Shown here one piece after another: positions 34,801 to 43,840 of a DNA stretch of 64,000 bases. The DNA comes from JAABVY01 sp964627935 (GTDB lineage Bacteria; Zixibacteria; MSB-5A5; JAABVY01). The stretch spans positions 62,001 through 126,000 of the forward strand of contig CAZVLB010000003.1 in the NCBI GenBank assembly GCA_964627935.1, given 5' to 3'. Each line of letters starts with the position of its first letter. Within the stretch, counting starts at the first letter, position 1. The notes beneath the pieces were generated by a model. That model searched no databases. It was not told where the DNA came from and saw nothing but the letters and a program-made list of their open reading frames with translations. A program made the position numbers and the translations under genes.

Positions 34801-37147
34801 TTTCAAAGATGGCACGGAAACGCAGCTCCGATTCACGCAGGGCCTGCTCAGTTTTTTTCTGCTCGGTGATATCGCGTCCCACAGCCAGAATCTCTGTAAT
34901 CTCACCATCCTCATCAAATATGGCGCGGTTGATCCACTGCTGCCAGCGGATACTTCCATCGGGGTGATTTACACGAATTTCGACCCTGACCAACGGATTG
35001 TCCCTGCCGAGATCGTCAATCGCCGAGGCCACCCGGTCCACATCTTCCTCATAAACCAACGGCATGAAGCTTTTGCCGATAATCTCTTCTCTTTCCATGT
35101 CAAAGTAGCGGCAATAAGCATCATTGACGAAAAACAGACGAAACTCCAGATCTCCCCGACAGATAAGATCGGTCTGCTCTTCGACCACAGCACGGTATCG
35201 CTCCTCGCTCTGGCGCAGGGCGATTTCGGCTTCCTTGCGTACCGTAATATCACGCACTATGCCTGCTGTGCGATAAACATTGCCGTTCTTATCCTTGACC
35301 GGAAATGTCCTCGAACGAAGCCAGCGTACCTCACCGTCATCAAGAATTATCCGGTATTCATCGTCGGTTTCCCGGTCGAGTCGATTGAAACGTTTTGCGA
35401 TCCTTTCATAGTCGTCCGGATGAACCAGATCGAGATACAGGTTATTGTTCCTGTAAACATCTTTCAATTTGCGGTTAAAGATCTTCTCATAAGCGGGGCT
35501 GATATAAATGGTGCGGTCGGGATATCTATCTATGATCCAGAAAACATCCGGACTGTTTTCAGCGATCTGCCGGAATCTTTCCTCGCTCTCATGAAGCTTT
35601 TTTTCCGCCTCGTAATGATCCGTTACATCGCGAAAAACCCCCTGCACAATCGGCTTGCCGGCGTACTTGATTACGCTCGATTCGAATTCCAGCCAGACAT
35701 GTTCGCCGTTGGGCAGATTCAAGCGCATTCTGCCGGAATTGCGATCGGCTTTTCCGGCCCTGCGCAACTGCATCTTCTTTTCAAGCTTTTTTCTATCGGT
35801 CAGGTTCAGGAAATCGAGGAAACTGTAGCTCTTCTGCTTACCGACCAATCTTCTCAAAAGCCGACTCGCGGCCTTGTTGACATAGGTGAATTTCTGGCTG
35901 TCAGGATCAGCCAGGTAGAAGCCATAATAAGAATTCTCTACCAGGCTTCGATACCTTACCTGCACATCTCTTAATTCTCTCTCGGCTTTCACCTGCGAGG
36001 TAATGTCTGTGAATGTTATCTGAACAGAATCCCGTCCATCAAAATCGGCTCTGCTCACATGCACGGAGATAAACAGCCTGTTGCCTTTTTTATCTATCCC
36101 CTCGAGCTCATCTAAAGACCTGGAAACACCATTTTGCTCGACTTCCCGGATAGCGGCATTGAATTTCTTTTTGTACTTGTGGGCTATGATCGAGGAAGCA
36201 CGCCTGCCTGTCATGCTTGCAGGGCTGGATCCGAATATGCGGCCCAGCCTGGCCGTAGCATAGACATAACGGCCCTTATGGACAATACCGATACCATCGG
36301 GCATATTCTCCACAAGCTCACGGTATTTCTTTTCGGATTCAAGCAGATTTCTCTCGTATTCGGCCTGACCGGATATATCGCGGATAATCAGCAGGTATTC
36401 GGGATTGCCGTTTTGTGAAGACATCCTTGAAGACAAGATCTCGGCTTCAATTTTCCTTCCGCCGCTGCAACTTAACCGGGTTCTGTAGGTTTTGTTTTTT
36501 GCCGTAGCGGATAGGAGGGTATCCAGATTTTCATTATTTTCACGGAATAGCGGAAGATCTATAATCTTCTTGCCGGTCAGATATGATTTACCATAGCCGA
36601 GCACATTGCGCGCGGATTTGTTGACGGCTATGATATGGCCTTGCGCATTGGTTATGATTATTGCATCCGGTGATAATTCGAAAATGCTCTCATAACGTGC
36701 CCGGGATTCCTGCAATTCATCTTCCAGCGTAACCCTGCCGGTCACATCACGAACAATGCTCTGCAGGCATTTTTTGCCGTTGTATTCAATCGGATTGGAA
36801 TATGCTTCGAGAATGAATCGGCGGCCATTCTTTTTAACAGCACTATAGCGGTTATCCCCTTTATAAGGCCGGCCCGCCATTCTTGCTCGAAAGGCTTGTT
36901 TAAATCTTTTATGATCCTCCGGTGCGATGATATCGAATAGATCCAGGTTCTTGAGATCAACCCGGGCATAACCGGTCATACGTCCCATCAGCGCATTTGC
37001 GAAAAGTATACGGAAGCTGCGCGCATCCATGATGACCACTCCGTAATGGCGGTTTTCAAGCATGCTGACATCCGCTGAAGACGGTATTTTGCTGACGGTC
37101 TGCTTCTTTTTCGATGATTTCTTTTTATTCGATTTTATACGGGCCAT
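31889..37147 (-). CDS. soluble multi-PAS sensor histidine kinase (twelve PAS domains, HisKA_3)
   Basis: 1752 residues, no membrane segment and no signal peptide; a basic Lys/Ser-rich N-terminus (KSNKKKSSKKK) leads into about twelve consecutive PAS/PAC units of ~125 residues. Units are joined by the repeated linker (L)RESEE(K/R)(Y/F)R and most end in DIT(E/D)RKxAE. The ninth contains C-x12-C-x2-C. The kinase core follows: HisKA_3 with the acceptor His in ERRRISMELHDSIGQSLSVIK (~residue 1557) and an HATPase domain ending FTVSVPIE. This is the NarX/UhpB/DesK subclass, whose partners are normally NarL-type regulators; none is encoded nearby. Ligands and cofactors unknown. Confidence 0.93.
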   Translation of the reverse strand: MARIKSNKKKSSKKKQTVSKIPSSADVSMLENRHYGVVIMDARSFRILFANALMGRMTGYARVDLKNLDLFDIIAPEDHKRFKQAFRARMAGRPYKGDNRYSAVKKNGRRFILEAYSNPIEYNGKKCLQSIVRDVTGRVTLEDELQESRARYESIFELSPDAIIITNAQGHIIAVNKSARNVLGYGKSYLTGKKIIDLPLFRENNENLDTLLSATAKNKTYRTRLSCSGGRKIEAEILSSRMSSQNGNPEYLLIIRDISGQAEYERNLLESEKKYRELVENMPDGIGIVHKGRYVYATARLGRIFGSSPASMTGRRASSIIAHKYKKKFNAAIREVEQNGVSRSLDELEGIDKKGNRLFISVHVSRADFDGRDSVQITFTDITSQVKAERELRDVQVRYRSLVENSYYGFYLADPDSQKFTYVNKAASRLLRRLVGKQKSYSFLDFLNLTDRKKLEKKMQLRRAGKADRNSGRMRLNLPNGEHVWLEFESSVIKYAGKPIVQGVFRDVTDHYEAEKKLHESEERFRQIAENSPDVFWIIDRYPDRTIYISPAYEKIFNRKLKDVYRNNNLYLDLVHPDDYERIAKRFNRLDRETDDEYRIILDDGEVRWLRSRTFPVKDKNGNVYRTAGIVRDITVRKEAEIALRQSEERYRAVVEEQTDLICRGDLEFRLFFVNDAYCRYFDMEREEIIGKSFMPLVYEEDVDRVASAIDDLGRDNPLVRVEIRVNHPDGSIRWQQWINRAIFDEDGEITEILAVGRDITEQKKTEQALRESELRFRAIFENTSDGIAVFERRFGSDRLKLIECNDRYVEFSGRDKEELLQIGDVRKLQIGDNSPRRRGEIRKHAEKGRLYKGTFSWKRPDGAENYIDYEAAPVIIGERILIYAIDREVTAGRRNEFRIRASEQKYRNLYDSLMDGFAQVDMDGKIIEINDIFATMLGYPRDKIGKLSYQDITPKKWHKIEEKILKQQVLKRGYSEIYEKEYIDSKGRIFPVELRTYLMRDNAGEPNGMWAIVRDISERKQSEEKLRESEEKYRSVIDNIGIGISLISPDMRILSLNKQMREWFPDIDVDQNPVCFRAYNNPPRERVCSYCPTIRTIQDGRVHEDISETPRGDEIRNYKIISSPIKNQDGEVIYAIEMVDDITERIRAEEEIQKFKTISDLAAYGTAIADMNGRLVYVNESWAKMHGYSEDYLIGKSLEILHSPQQLPRVRFLVENLKKTGKTSTIEVWHMKKDGTEFPTLMSSTVISDNEGKPIYISATAIDITERKRAEQALRESEEKFRQISEQSMLGIVIVQNNQFKFANQAVADLAGYPLDQVREWSLEDGLKLIHPDDVQYVRQKYTDQSPSRDEDEHHAAFRIYTSRGEMRWIDHFSKLIQFEGESAILAMVIDITDRMHAETALIEERDRLRLIFEHLPVMAIAFDEEMNIIAWNRAAEKITGYKSSEILNRSDALKKLCRGSQESKAVMDKLSRSRSKDDNWEWHIITKSGEEKIISWYSVSSQIAVPGFTVWGIGLDVTEKKKAELALKNQRDVLRDVTGDVIKVQEEERRRISMELHDSIGQSLSVIKLQLQNLLSTIKSNPETAFSGLRSTSNLVSETIADLRQISANLRPVILDNLGLWPTIDWYLKDFSKKADLEVAIEMEKGLPNLEPSKEVHFFRVIQEIMINIQKHSDADQIAFKGSRRDSQLEIRIDENGQGFDIKKIFDPGHRIRGMGIINIIERVNILKGKLDIDSAPGQGSRFTVSVPIE

Positions 37148-37249
37148 AATTCGATTCGGATATTCCGGATATTGTTTATCAAAAAATATACGCCCCTAAA
37201 GTACGCATGACAACCGGCTTTTTTAAGTTTTTTGTCCCCTAAATAAATC

Positions 37250-37278
37250 TTGCCGCACCGGATTCAAATGGCTAATAT
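37250..37278 (+). promoter_or_regulatory. possible promoter of a leaderless transcript
   Basis: TTGCCG (37250-37255), 17-base spacer, TAATAT (37273-37278). The ATG at 37285 lies at the expected transcription start, and no Shine-Dalgarno precedes it, so the mRNA may be leaderless. Confidence 0.4.
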
Positions 37279-37284
37279 AGCATA

Positions 37285-38307
37285 ATGATGAAATTGGCAA
37301 CACCAAACATGCGCCATAAAGTGCTCCGGCAATCACAGATTAGTGGATTTTTGATTCTTGCAATGTGTCTGTTGCCTCTGCTGTCCGCCACTGCTCAGTT
37401 TGATTTAAGTGACGGGCAGAGATGGCCTTACCGCATCGACATTGAAACCGAAAAGCGCGTGGAAATGCGCTCCGGCGATGACCGGGTAAGTGCTGCAAAT
37501 AATATTTTCCTCAATTCAGACATCGATCTCTACCTGACCATCCTGGTGATTGAAAACTATGACAATGAATACGCGTTGATTTCCTGTGTTTATGACAGCC
37601 TGCGCGGCCAGCTCAAATCCAGCGTCGATGGCACAATCACCGAGGTTGGCGTAAGGGCCATGCGCGATCATATCCGGATTTATCAAAATGATACGCTTGT
37701 CTCGGAATTTACGCCCGGCTTCATGTCCGGAGAGCAGGCGGCAGATTTTTATGAGCAGCTTATCTTCATCGGAGAGGATATCCGCATGCTGGTTTACCCC
37801 ACTGGCGAAATTATCAATATCACCGAAAACAAGAACCTGTGGCAGATGGCTCAAGAATTTTCGGGCGGGCTGGGTGACGGTTTCCTGCAGGTTGTTTTTC
37901 CCGAAAATATTGCCGCCGGTTCCGGACCGGGATGGGAACAGGCGATTGCAAGAAATCAATTTGGGGGGTTCGAACTCAAGCAGCGTTTTGAACCATTGTT
38001 GCTGCAATATCGCATGGCCACGGGCGGCAGTTTCAATATCCGGGGATCTTTGGCTGTGGACAGCTTCTACTCCGAGGTTAGTACCCCGGAGCTTGCCGAC
38101 GAGCTGACTTTGATTGTCAACGATTACAGTACAGAAGTCGAGGCAAACGGGAAGTATTTACGAAATCCGGGTGTTGTGGAAGCAATCACAGCCGCGATTA
38201 TTGAAAGCGCAGAATACAGGCTGATTATCTCCGGCACTTCCGCTGCCATCCTGTTCAGTTCCCAGTATCAGCGCAAAGATATCAGCTATACTCTCCTGCC
38301 GCGATAA
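37285..38307 (+). CDS. secreted protein of unknown function
   Basis: 340 residues with a signal peptide (..GFLILAMCLLPLLSATA, cut near residue 38). The mature part is rich in beta strands, starts FDLSDGQRWPYRIDIETEKRVEMRS, and contains GEDIRMLVYPTGEIINITENKNLWQMAQEFSGGLGD. No family is recognised; the pattern of a long beta-rich protein with few cysteines suits a periplasmic or surface protein. It stands alone, divergent from the PAS kinase and convergent with the LOG-family gene (4 bases between coding ends). Confidence 0.7.
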   Translation: MMKLATPNMRHKVLRQSQISGFLILAMCLLPLLSATAQFDLSDGQRWPYRIDIETEKRVEMRSGDDRVSAANNIFLNSDIDLYLTILVIENYDNEYALISCVYDSLRGQLKSSVDGTITEVGVRAMRDHIRIYQNDTLVSEFTPGFMSGEQAADFYEQLIFIGEDIRMLVYPTGEIINITENKNLWQMAQEFSGGLGDGFLQVVFPENIAAGSGPGWEQAIARNQFGGFELKQRFEPLLLQYRMATGGSFNIRGSLAVDSFYSEVSTPELADELTLIVNDYSTEVEANGKYLRNPGVVEAITAAIIESAEYRLIISGTSAAILFSSQYQRKDISYTLLPR

Positions 38308-38310
38308 AAA

Positions 38311-39168
38311 TTATTTATCAAACTTACTCTGTTTCCAGAACTCGTTGATTATGTCCCAGGCCTCCTCGGCTGTCTCGGCATAGCTGAAAATATCCCTGTC
38401 CTCCGGGGCAATCGTGCCCTCATCCACGAGCGCATCGAAATTGATTATCTTGTCCCAGAATTTTTTGCCGAACAGTATAACCGGAAGGGGAGTGACTGTC
38501 TGCGTCTGAATCAGGGTCAGGGCCTCGAACAATTCATCCATTGTACCATATCCGCCCGGGAAGGCCACAAGCGCCTTGGCCCGTTTCATGAAATGCATCT
38601 TGCGGATGGCAAAGTAGTGAAAGCGGAAACAGAATTCCGGCGTGATATATTCATTGGGCTGCTGTTCCAGCGGAAGAGTGATATTAAAACCGATCGAGAC
38701 AGCGTTGGTGTCATGCGCCCCGCGATTGGCGGCTTCCATCACTCCCGGCCCGCCTCCGGTTGAAATAACATATTCACGTTTGACAGGTGTCTGAGCGGCG
38801 CGGGATACTATCTCACCGAATCTGCGGGCCTCATCATAATATTTGGACTTGGCGAGTATGTTCTCAGCTATCTTGGCCTGTCTTTTAAGCTGCTTGTTCC
38901 TGGGATTTGCCGCCAGCTTTTTCCTGGCCTTCCTGAGCTGCTGCCGGGCCTCTTTTTCATCGACTATCCGGGTTCCTCCGAAGACGACGATTGTTGATTC
39001 GACATTGTTCTTCTGAAGAATCAGTTCCGGCTTGAAATATTCGAGCATGAGCCGCACGCTGCGCAACTCATCACGGTTCATCAGTTCGATATCCTCATAG
39101 GCAAGGATATAGGCGGGCGCGCTTTCCCACCATTTTTTATCCACTTTTTTGGTTTTTCCGGTTACCAT
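38311..39168 (-). CDS. LOG-family protein (TIGR00730/lysine-decarboxylase-like Rossmann fold)
   Basis: 285 residues from the ATG at 39168, which has GGAGAGG upstream; a longer start at 39219 would overlap the phosphorylase gene. Family motifs: VVFGGTRI, STGGGPGVMEAANRGAHD, and the nucleotide-binding PGGYGTMDELFE with the nearby RKMHFMKRAKALVAF. Members are cytokinin-riboside 5'-monophosphate phosphoribohydrolases or related nucleotide hydrolases; bacterial roles vary. An extra basic N-terminal ~110 residues, including a helical segment (RQQLRKARKKLAANPRNKQ), are not part of the core LOG domain. Follows glgP in the same direction with a 29-base gap. Confidence 0.87.
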   Translation of the reverse strand: MVTGKTKKVDKKWWESAPAYILAYEDIELMNRDELRSVRLMLEYFKPELILQKNNVESTIVVFGGTRIVDEKEARQQLRKARKKLAANPRNKQLKRQAKIAENILAKSKYYDEARRFGEIVSRAAQTPVKREYVISTGGGPGVMEAANRGAHDTNAVSIGFNITLPLEQQPNEYITPEFCFRFHYFAIRKMHFMKRAKALVAFPGGYGTMDELFEALTLIQTQTVTPLPVILFGKKFWDKIINFDALVDEGTIAPEDRDIFSYAETAEEAWDIINEFWKQSKFDK

Positions 39169-39197
39169 CACCTCTCCATTGGTGGAACGCAGTTCTT

Positions 39198-41768
39198 CTA
39201 CAGGTTTGTGTCGGCCCAATTGACCAGGCTTAGTTCGTAGGGATTCAGAAGCAATCTATGGTTGGGCAGGATTCGAGCGGTAAAGCCATGATTGCCGCTG
39301 CTCTTGAATGCCAGCTTGATAGAATAATCAAACACCCCATTGCCGTTTTCATTAACCGGTTGCATGGTATATTTCCTGGGATCGATAATCTCGCCTTCGG
39401 CGCTCAGATTACCAACCAGCAATTGTACCAGGACATCCTCAGGGCGGAGCTCTCCCAGGTTGACCTTGACCTCGACATTGAAATCATCATCAACAGCAAT
39501 AGCTTCACGGACATTGTTGCTGATCGATTCGATCCTGACCTGCTGCCATTTATGCTGAATCTTTTTTGTCCAGTCTGCCAGGTCGCGTAGTTCTGCACGG
39601 CCCTTGTTCTGCATAATCCGGCTCTGACGAAATGCCGGCAGGTAGAAACGCTCGCAGTATTCCTTGACCATACGGTTGGTATTGAAGCGCGGACAGAGGC
39701 CTCGCATGGAACCTTTCATCTTGGCAATCCACTTGCGCGGCAGGCCATCCGGACCGCGATCATAGAACATGGTTGCGATTTCCTTTTCAAGAATATCGTA
39801 CAATGCATTGGCCTCAACATGATTCTGGTACTCGAGATTATCATAAACCTCGCCCATGCCGATGCTCCAGCCGGTTTCACGCGAATAGCCCTCAGCCCAC
39901 CAGCCATCCAGGGTGGAGAAATTTATGCCGCCGTTGAAAACGACTTTCATACCGCTGGTACCCGAGGCCTCCTGCGGACGAAGCGGGTTATTCAGCCATA
40001 CATCCACACCCTGCACAAGGTAGCGGCCAATATTGATATCATAGTTTTCCAGGAAGACAATATGCCTGCGCAACTGCTCATCGCGGGCAACATGAACGAT
40101 CTGCTTGATCAATTCCTTGCCTTCATTATCACGCGGATGAGCCTTGCCGGCGAAAATTATCTGGATCGGCCGCTCTTTATTGCAAAGAATCTTCTTCAGC
40201 CTGTCCAGGTCATTCAGGATCAGCGTTCCGCGCTTATAGGTCGCAAAGCGCCTGGCAAATCCGATAGTCAGGGTATCCGGATTAAGAACCTCCATAGCAT
40301 GCTCCAGCTCGGAGGACAATGCTCCCCGTTTTTCGAGCTGAGCATAAAGCGATCTGCGGGCGAAGGCTATCAGACGTTCGCGCCGACGTTCATGAGTCTG
40401 CCACAGCTCTTCATCGGGAATCTGGTCAACCCGTTCCCAGACAGACTGATCGGCGGGCTTGCTGACCCAGTTCGGGCCCAGGTAACGGTCATACAATGTA
40501 GCCATATCATTGGATATCCATGACCTTGTATGCACGCCATTGGTGATACTGGAAATCGGCACCTCATCGGCAGGGATATTCTTCCAGGCCATCTGGAACA
40601 TATTGCGCGACACAGAACCGTGCAGCCTGGATACGCCGTTTATGAATGAAGCCGTTTTGATTGCCAGGAGCGCCATATTGAAGGGCGCTATCTGATGCGG
40701 GGCCTCGAGACGCCCAAGATCAAGAAATTCCCTGAATGAAAGATTCAGGCGCGGGGCAAAATTGCGAAAATATTTTTCCACCAGGTCGGGCAGGAATTCA
40801 TCGATTCCGGCCGGTACCGGTGTATGAGTCGTAAACACCGTTGAATGCTTGTTTAAAAGAAAGGCCTCATGAAAATCAAGGTTCTGGTTTTCAATTAAAC
40901 GGGCTATTCTTTCCACTCCCAAAAAGGCGCTGTGGCCCTCATTCATGTGAAAAACCACCGGATTTATTCCCAGCAGCTCCAGCGCACGAACCCCGCCGAT
41001 TCCCAGCAGAATTTCCTGCTGAATACGGGTCTCTTTGTCACCGCCGTAAAGCTGATTGGTAATCTTACGATCCAGAGGAGAATTTTCCGGCAGGTTGGAA
41101 TCGAGAAGATATGCACTCACCCGACCGACATCCATCTGCCAGATCTGAGCGGCAACCCTGCGTCCCGGAAAATCCAGAGAGACCTTCAAAGGCTGGCCGT
41201 TTTCATCACGTCTCAGCGTGATCGGCAGGTTGAAAAAATCATGGCTCTGATAGGATTCCTGTTGCCAGCCATCCTTGTTGAGATATTGCTGAAAATATCC
41301 CTGCTGATACAGAAGTCCGATCGCCACAAGCGGAATACCGAGTTCGGAGGCCGATTTGATATGGTCCCCGGCCAAAATACCGAGGCCACCGGAATATATC
41401 GGCAGGCTTTCATGCAGACCGAATTCCATTGAAAAATAGGCCACCATCGGGTCTTTTTCACTGAAATGATTCTTGGAGAACCAGGTCTGCGCCTTCATGT
41501 AGTTGCGATAATGCTCCAGGACCCTCTCCAACTGTGCCAGATAGCCGTCGTCACGTGCCAGTTTCTCCAGACGTTCCTGGCTGACCACACCCATCAGGGC
41601 GACCGGGTTATGATTGACTTTATCCCATGCCTCCCGATCGAGTCTCTGGAAAAGCGCCACGGAATCATAGTTCCAGCACCACCAGAAGTTTGCGGCAATC
41701 TCCGTCAGGCCCTTCAAAGCCTCAGGCAGTCTGGGAGTTACCCGTAAAGAACGCAAAGCTTTTATCAT
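39198..41768 (-). CDS. glgP: alpha-glucan phosphorylase (GT35, short-type with DUF3417)
   Basis: 856 residues. N-terminal DUF3417 (LPEALKGLTEIAANFWWCWNYDSVALFQRLD), then the phosphorylase core: VAYFSMEFGLHESLPIYSGGLGILAGDHIKSASELG, FHMNEGHSAFL, SITNGVHTRSWIS, and the PLP-binding/active region EASGTSGMKVVFNGGINFSTLDGWWAEGY. This is the TIGR02094 group, which releases glucose-1-phosphate from glycogen or maltodextrins in the cytoplasm. No glycogen synthesis genes are nearby. Transcribed before the LOG-family gene. Confidence 0.93.
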   Translation of the reverse strand: MIKALRSLRVTPRLPEALKGLTEIAANFWWCWNYDSVALFQRLDREAWDKVNHNPVALMGVVSQERLEKLARDDGYLAQLERVLEHYRNYMKAQTWFSKNHFSEKDPMVAYFSMEFGLHESLPIYSGGLGILAGDHIKSASELGIPLVAIGLLYQQGYFQQYLNKDGWQQESYQSHDFFNLPITLRRDENGQPLKVSLDFPGRRVAAQIWQMDVGRVSAYLLDSNLPENSPLDRKITNQLYGGDKETRIQQEILLGIGGVRALELLGINPVVFHMNEGHSAFLGVERIARLIENQNLDFHEAFLLNKHSTVFTTHTPVPAGIDEFLPDLVEKYFRNFAPRLNLSFREFLDLGRLEAPHQIAPFNMALLAIKTASFINGVSRLHGSVSRNMFQMAWKNIPADEVPISSITNGVHTRSWISNDMATLYDRYLGPNWVSKPADQSVWERVDQIPDEELWQTHERRRERLIAFARRSLYAQLEKRGALSSELEHAMEVLNPDTLTIGFARRFATYKRGTLILNDLDRLKKILCNKERPIQIIFAGKAHPRDNEGKELIKQIVHVARDEQLRRHIVFLENYDINIGRYLVQGVDVWLNNPLRPQEASGTSGMKVVFNGGINFSTLDGWWAEGYSRETGWSIGMGEVYDNLEYQNHVEANALYDILEKEIATMFYDRGPDGLPRKWIAKMKGSMRGLCPRFNTNRMVKEYCERFYLPAFRQSRIMQNKGRAELRDLADWTKKIQHKWQQVRIESISNNVREAIAVDDDFNVEVKVNLGELRPEDVLVQLLVGNLSAEGEIIDPRKYTMQPVNENGNGVFDYSIKLAFKSSGNHGFTARILPNHRLLLNPYELSLVNWADTNL

Positions 41769-42142
41769 CTTTTCACCATCCCTGTCCCATATACTTTAGA
41801 ACGGCATAATCGGCCAAAAACCTAAGTGCTGTAAGTTAAATTGTTGGGTTTCGACTGGCAACCTTTTCCGGGACTTTTTCATCATCTTCCTTGATATCTT
41901 CCAGAATTCACATACGCGACTGCCGGACAACATTCTCAATTCATTAAACATTACATGAATCAGATAGCCTAAATTTTCTCCGTCCAGCGAGCCGTACTGC
42001 AGAGCTTATATCATCACATCTGCAAATTTTCAATCTATAACATTGCTGTTGTGCCGATGTTTCCTTTCCATTATATCAACCACAAAAACAATCGGCACAA
42101 ATCTATGATCCCTTAATTTCGTCTTCAACAGCCCTAAATCAA
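41769..42142. other. intergenic region upstream of glgP
   Basis: About 375 AT-rich bases. It must contain the glgP promoter (minus strand), which I cannot place with confidence. An inverted repeat lies at 42049-42100 and the terminator of the thioredoxin-like gene at 42143-42172. No credible ORF. Confidence 0.5.
42049..42100. repeat. 10-bp inverted repeat
   Basis: TTGTGCCGAT (42049-42058) and its exact reverse complement ATCGGCACAA (42091-42100), separated by 32 bases. It could be a long-loop hairpin, a bipartite operator or the trace of a small element; no U-tract follows. Confidence 0.5.
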
Positions 42143-42172
42143 CAAAAAAAGCCGCCCCCATAAGAGGCGGCC
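42143..42172 (-). terminator. rho-independent terminator of the thioredoxin-like gene
   Basis: On the minus strand GCCGCC pairs with GGCGGC around a loop of about nine bases, followed by seven T. It starts ~20 bases after the stop codon at 42193. Confidence 0.88.
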
Positions 42173-42192
42173 TGACAAGAGCCTGTTTCCTG

Positions 42193-42837
42193 CTATTTAT
42201 TGGCTTCCAATATCTTTTCGAGATAATCACGATCTCCCAGGGCGCCCACAAAATCTATATTTTCATTGATCACAACCTTGGGCACGCTCATAACCTGGTA
42301 TTTCTGGGCCAGATCGGGAAACTCGGAGATTTCCACCATATCAGCCTTAATCTTGTCGGAATAGATGGCAAAATTCTGGGCTGTTTTTACGGCTGACGGG
42401 CAATGCGGGCAGTTGGGAGTCACAAAAACCTGCACATGAATTTCCTTATCCAGCTTATCCAGGTCCTCACGGATCACGCCGGCCAGTTCGATATCACCAC
42501 GGCTGACATTTTCCATGGCATTCAAAAGTGAGTTGAATTCGTAGCCCGAGGGCACGCCATAGAACCTGATTCCAAAGTCCTTCTCTCCCTCGATTACCAG
42601 CGCCGGAACCTTGTCGATACCATATTTTTCGGCTGTTTCTTTGTCGGCATCCAGATCATATATATCAAGACTGACTTTATCAGTAAGCGAGGAGACCTCC
42701 TGCAAAAGTTCCTCGGCAATCGGGCAGGTTTCGCAGTTTTCCTCACTACGCCTGAAATATCGGAATTTCACCATCCCTGTATATTCGGCAAATTTCTTTT
42801 TCAGTATCTCGGCATTATTTTCATTAACGAACTTCAC
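42193..42837 (-). CDS. two-domain thioredoxin-fold protein (PDO-like disulfide oxidoreductase)
   Basis: About 214 residues from a GTG at 42837, favoured by AAGGAGG seven bases upstream over the ATG at 42873. It has two thioredoxin-like halves: the first with CETCP (redox motif C-x2-C) and the cis-Pro block KVPALVIEG; the second with VTPNCPHCPSAV (CPHC) and SVPKVVINE. This is the protein-disulfide-oxidoreductase/glutaredoxin-like architecture known from thermophiles and anaerobes, acting in cytoplasmic thiol-disulfide exchange. A monocistronic unit with its own terminator, 71 bases downstream of the inositol-monophosphatase-family gene. Confidence 0.87.
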   Translation of the reverse strand: MKFVNENNAEILKKKFAEYTGMVKFRYFRRSEENCETCPIAEELLQEVSSLTDKVSLDIYDLDADKETAEKYGIDKVPALVIEGEKDFGIRFYGVPSGYEFNSLLNAMENVSRGDIELAGVIREDLDKLDKEIHVQVFVTPNCPHCPSAVKTAQNFAIYSDKIKADMVEISEFPDLAQKYQVMSVPKVVINENIDFVGALGDRDYLEKILEANK

Positions 42838-42908
42838 GTTCTTCCTCCTTCCACCAATCGTCCCATATTTCAATTTAGATCGCCCGGCGGATATAATGAT
42901 TCAAATTT

Positions 42909-43679
42909 TTATATAATCCTGATCAGGTTTTTGACATTCTGCAACCGGTCGGGATGGCAGACTATCAATGGTTCCGGGATTTCCCTGTCTCGGAAGACCT
43001 GGTCCAGGCCGATTCTATTGCAGTTCATATCGAACATCCCGGCCCCGGCCAGCTCCGCAATCGTCTGCGAGCCAGCCAGATCCCAAAGTCCCAGGCCGCA
43101 CAATATCGTGGCATAGGCCGAATCGCGCGCCACCTGCAATATATGGTAGCAGGTCGATCCAAATGAGCGCGATTTGAGCCTCACACTCACCCCGCAGTCG
43201 TTGGCGATATTTGAAGGCAGGCAGATAAATGACTCCGGATCGGGCCGCGTGCCATCCTGAATCGGACCCAGGACCGAACCGTTATAATAAGCCACACCAT
43301 TATCATCACACCAGTAATGCGAGTTAATCTGGGGAAAATATAGCGAGGCCAGAAAAGGGTCATTATTCTTCACCAGTGCCACCGATACACCCCAAACGGG
43401 CAGGCCCTTGCTGTAGCCGGAGGTGCCATCGATTGGATCGACTATCCAGAGATATTCGGCCTTATCATCCGGCCCACCGGAAACACCCTCCTCACCCAGA
43501 AAAGCGCTGCCCGGAATCAGATCAGTCAGATTTTTGCTCAGATAACGCTCGACCTCGAGATCAGCCTCGGTTACCACACTGTTGTCCTCCTTGAAATCGA
43601 CATTGACCCTGCCGAAATGATTAAGGGCTATTTTGCCCGCATCGAGAACGTGTTTATTTATCTGGTCGCTCAGACTCAC
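42909..43679 (-). CDS. inositol-monophosphatase-family phosphatase
   Basis: 256 residues from a GTG at 43679, which has AAAGGA six bases upstream; an ATG five codons earlier overlaps that site. Family motifs are complete: FLGEEG, the metal-binding WIVDPIDGTSGYSKGLP and GLGLWDLAGSQTIAELAGA. Li+-sensitive Mg2+ phosphatases of this family act on inositol phosphates, 3'-phosphoadenosine 5'-phosphate, histidinol phosphate or fructose-1,6-bisphosphate. The TSGYSKG version with a short insert is most like histidinol-phosphatase/IMPase relatives, but the substrate cannot be fixed. Confidence 0.88.
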   Translation of the reverse strand: MSLSDQINKHVLDAGKIALNHFGRVNVDFKEDNSVVTEADLEVERYLSKNLTDLIPGSAFLGEEGVSGGPDDKAEYLWIVDPIDGTSGYSKGLPVWGVSVALVKNNDPFLASLYFPQINSHYWCDDNGVAYYNGSVLGPIQDGTRPDPESFICLPSNIANDCGVSVRLKSRSFGSTCYHILQVARDSAYATILCGLGLWDLAGSQTIAELAGAGMFDMNCNRIGLDQVFRDREIPEPLIVCHPDRLQNVKNLIRII

Positions 43680-43840
43680 TTGGTGTCCTTTCATTGGCGC
43701 CCTGTTTCTCAGGCGCTGTTACTGCACATAATCCGCTGTCCACTCGAAATGTTCCTTGTCCTGATCATACCTGATGATATGAAATTCCGGCCGAAATGCA
43801 AAAGGTGATCTGCTGATCCATAAAAAAATAGCATATTAAG

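Noticed and set aside
34964..35974. 336-codon plus-strand ORF inside the PAS kinase gene
   Set aside because: Shadow arising from the repetitive PAS coding sequence; the opposite frame has regular PAS motifs throughout.
42030..42251. Minus-strand ORF across the terminator of the thioredoxin-like gene
   Set aside because: It overlaps the conserved C-terminus of that gene and passes through the terminator hairpin.
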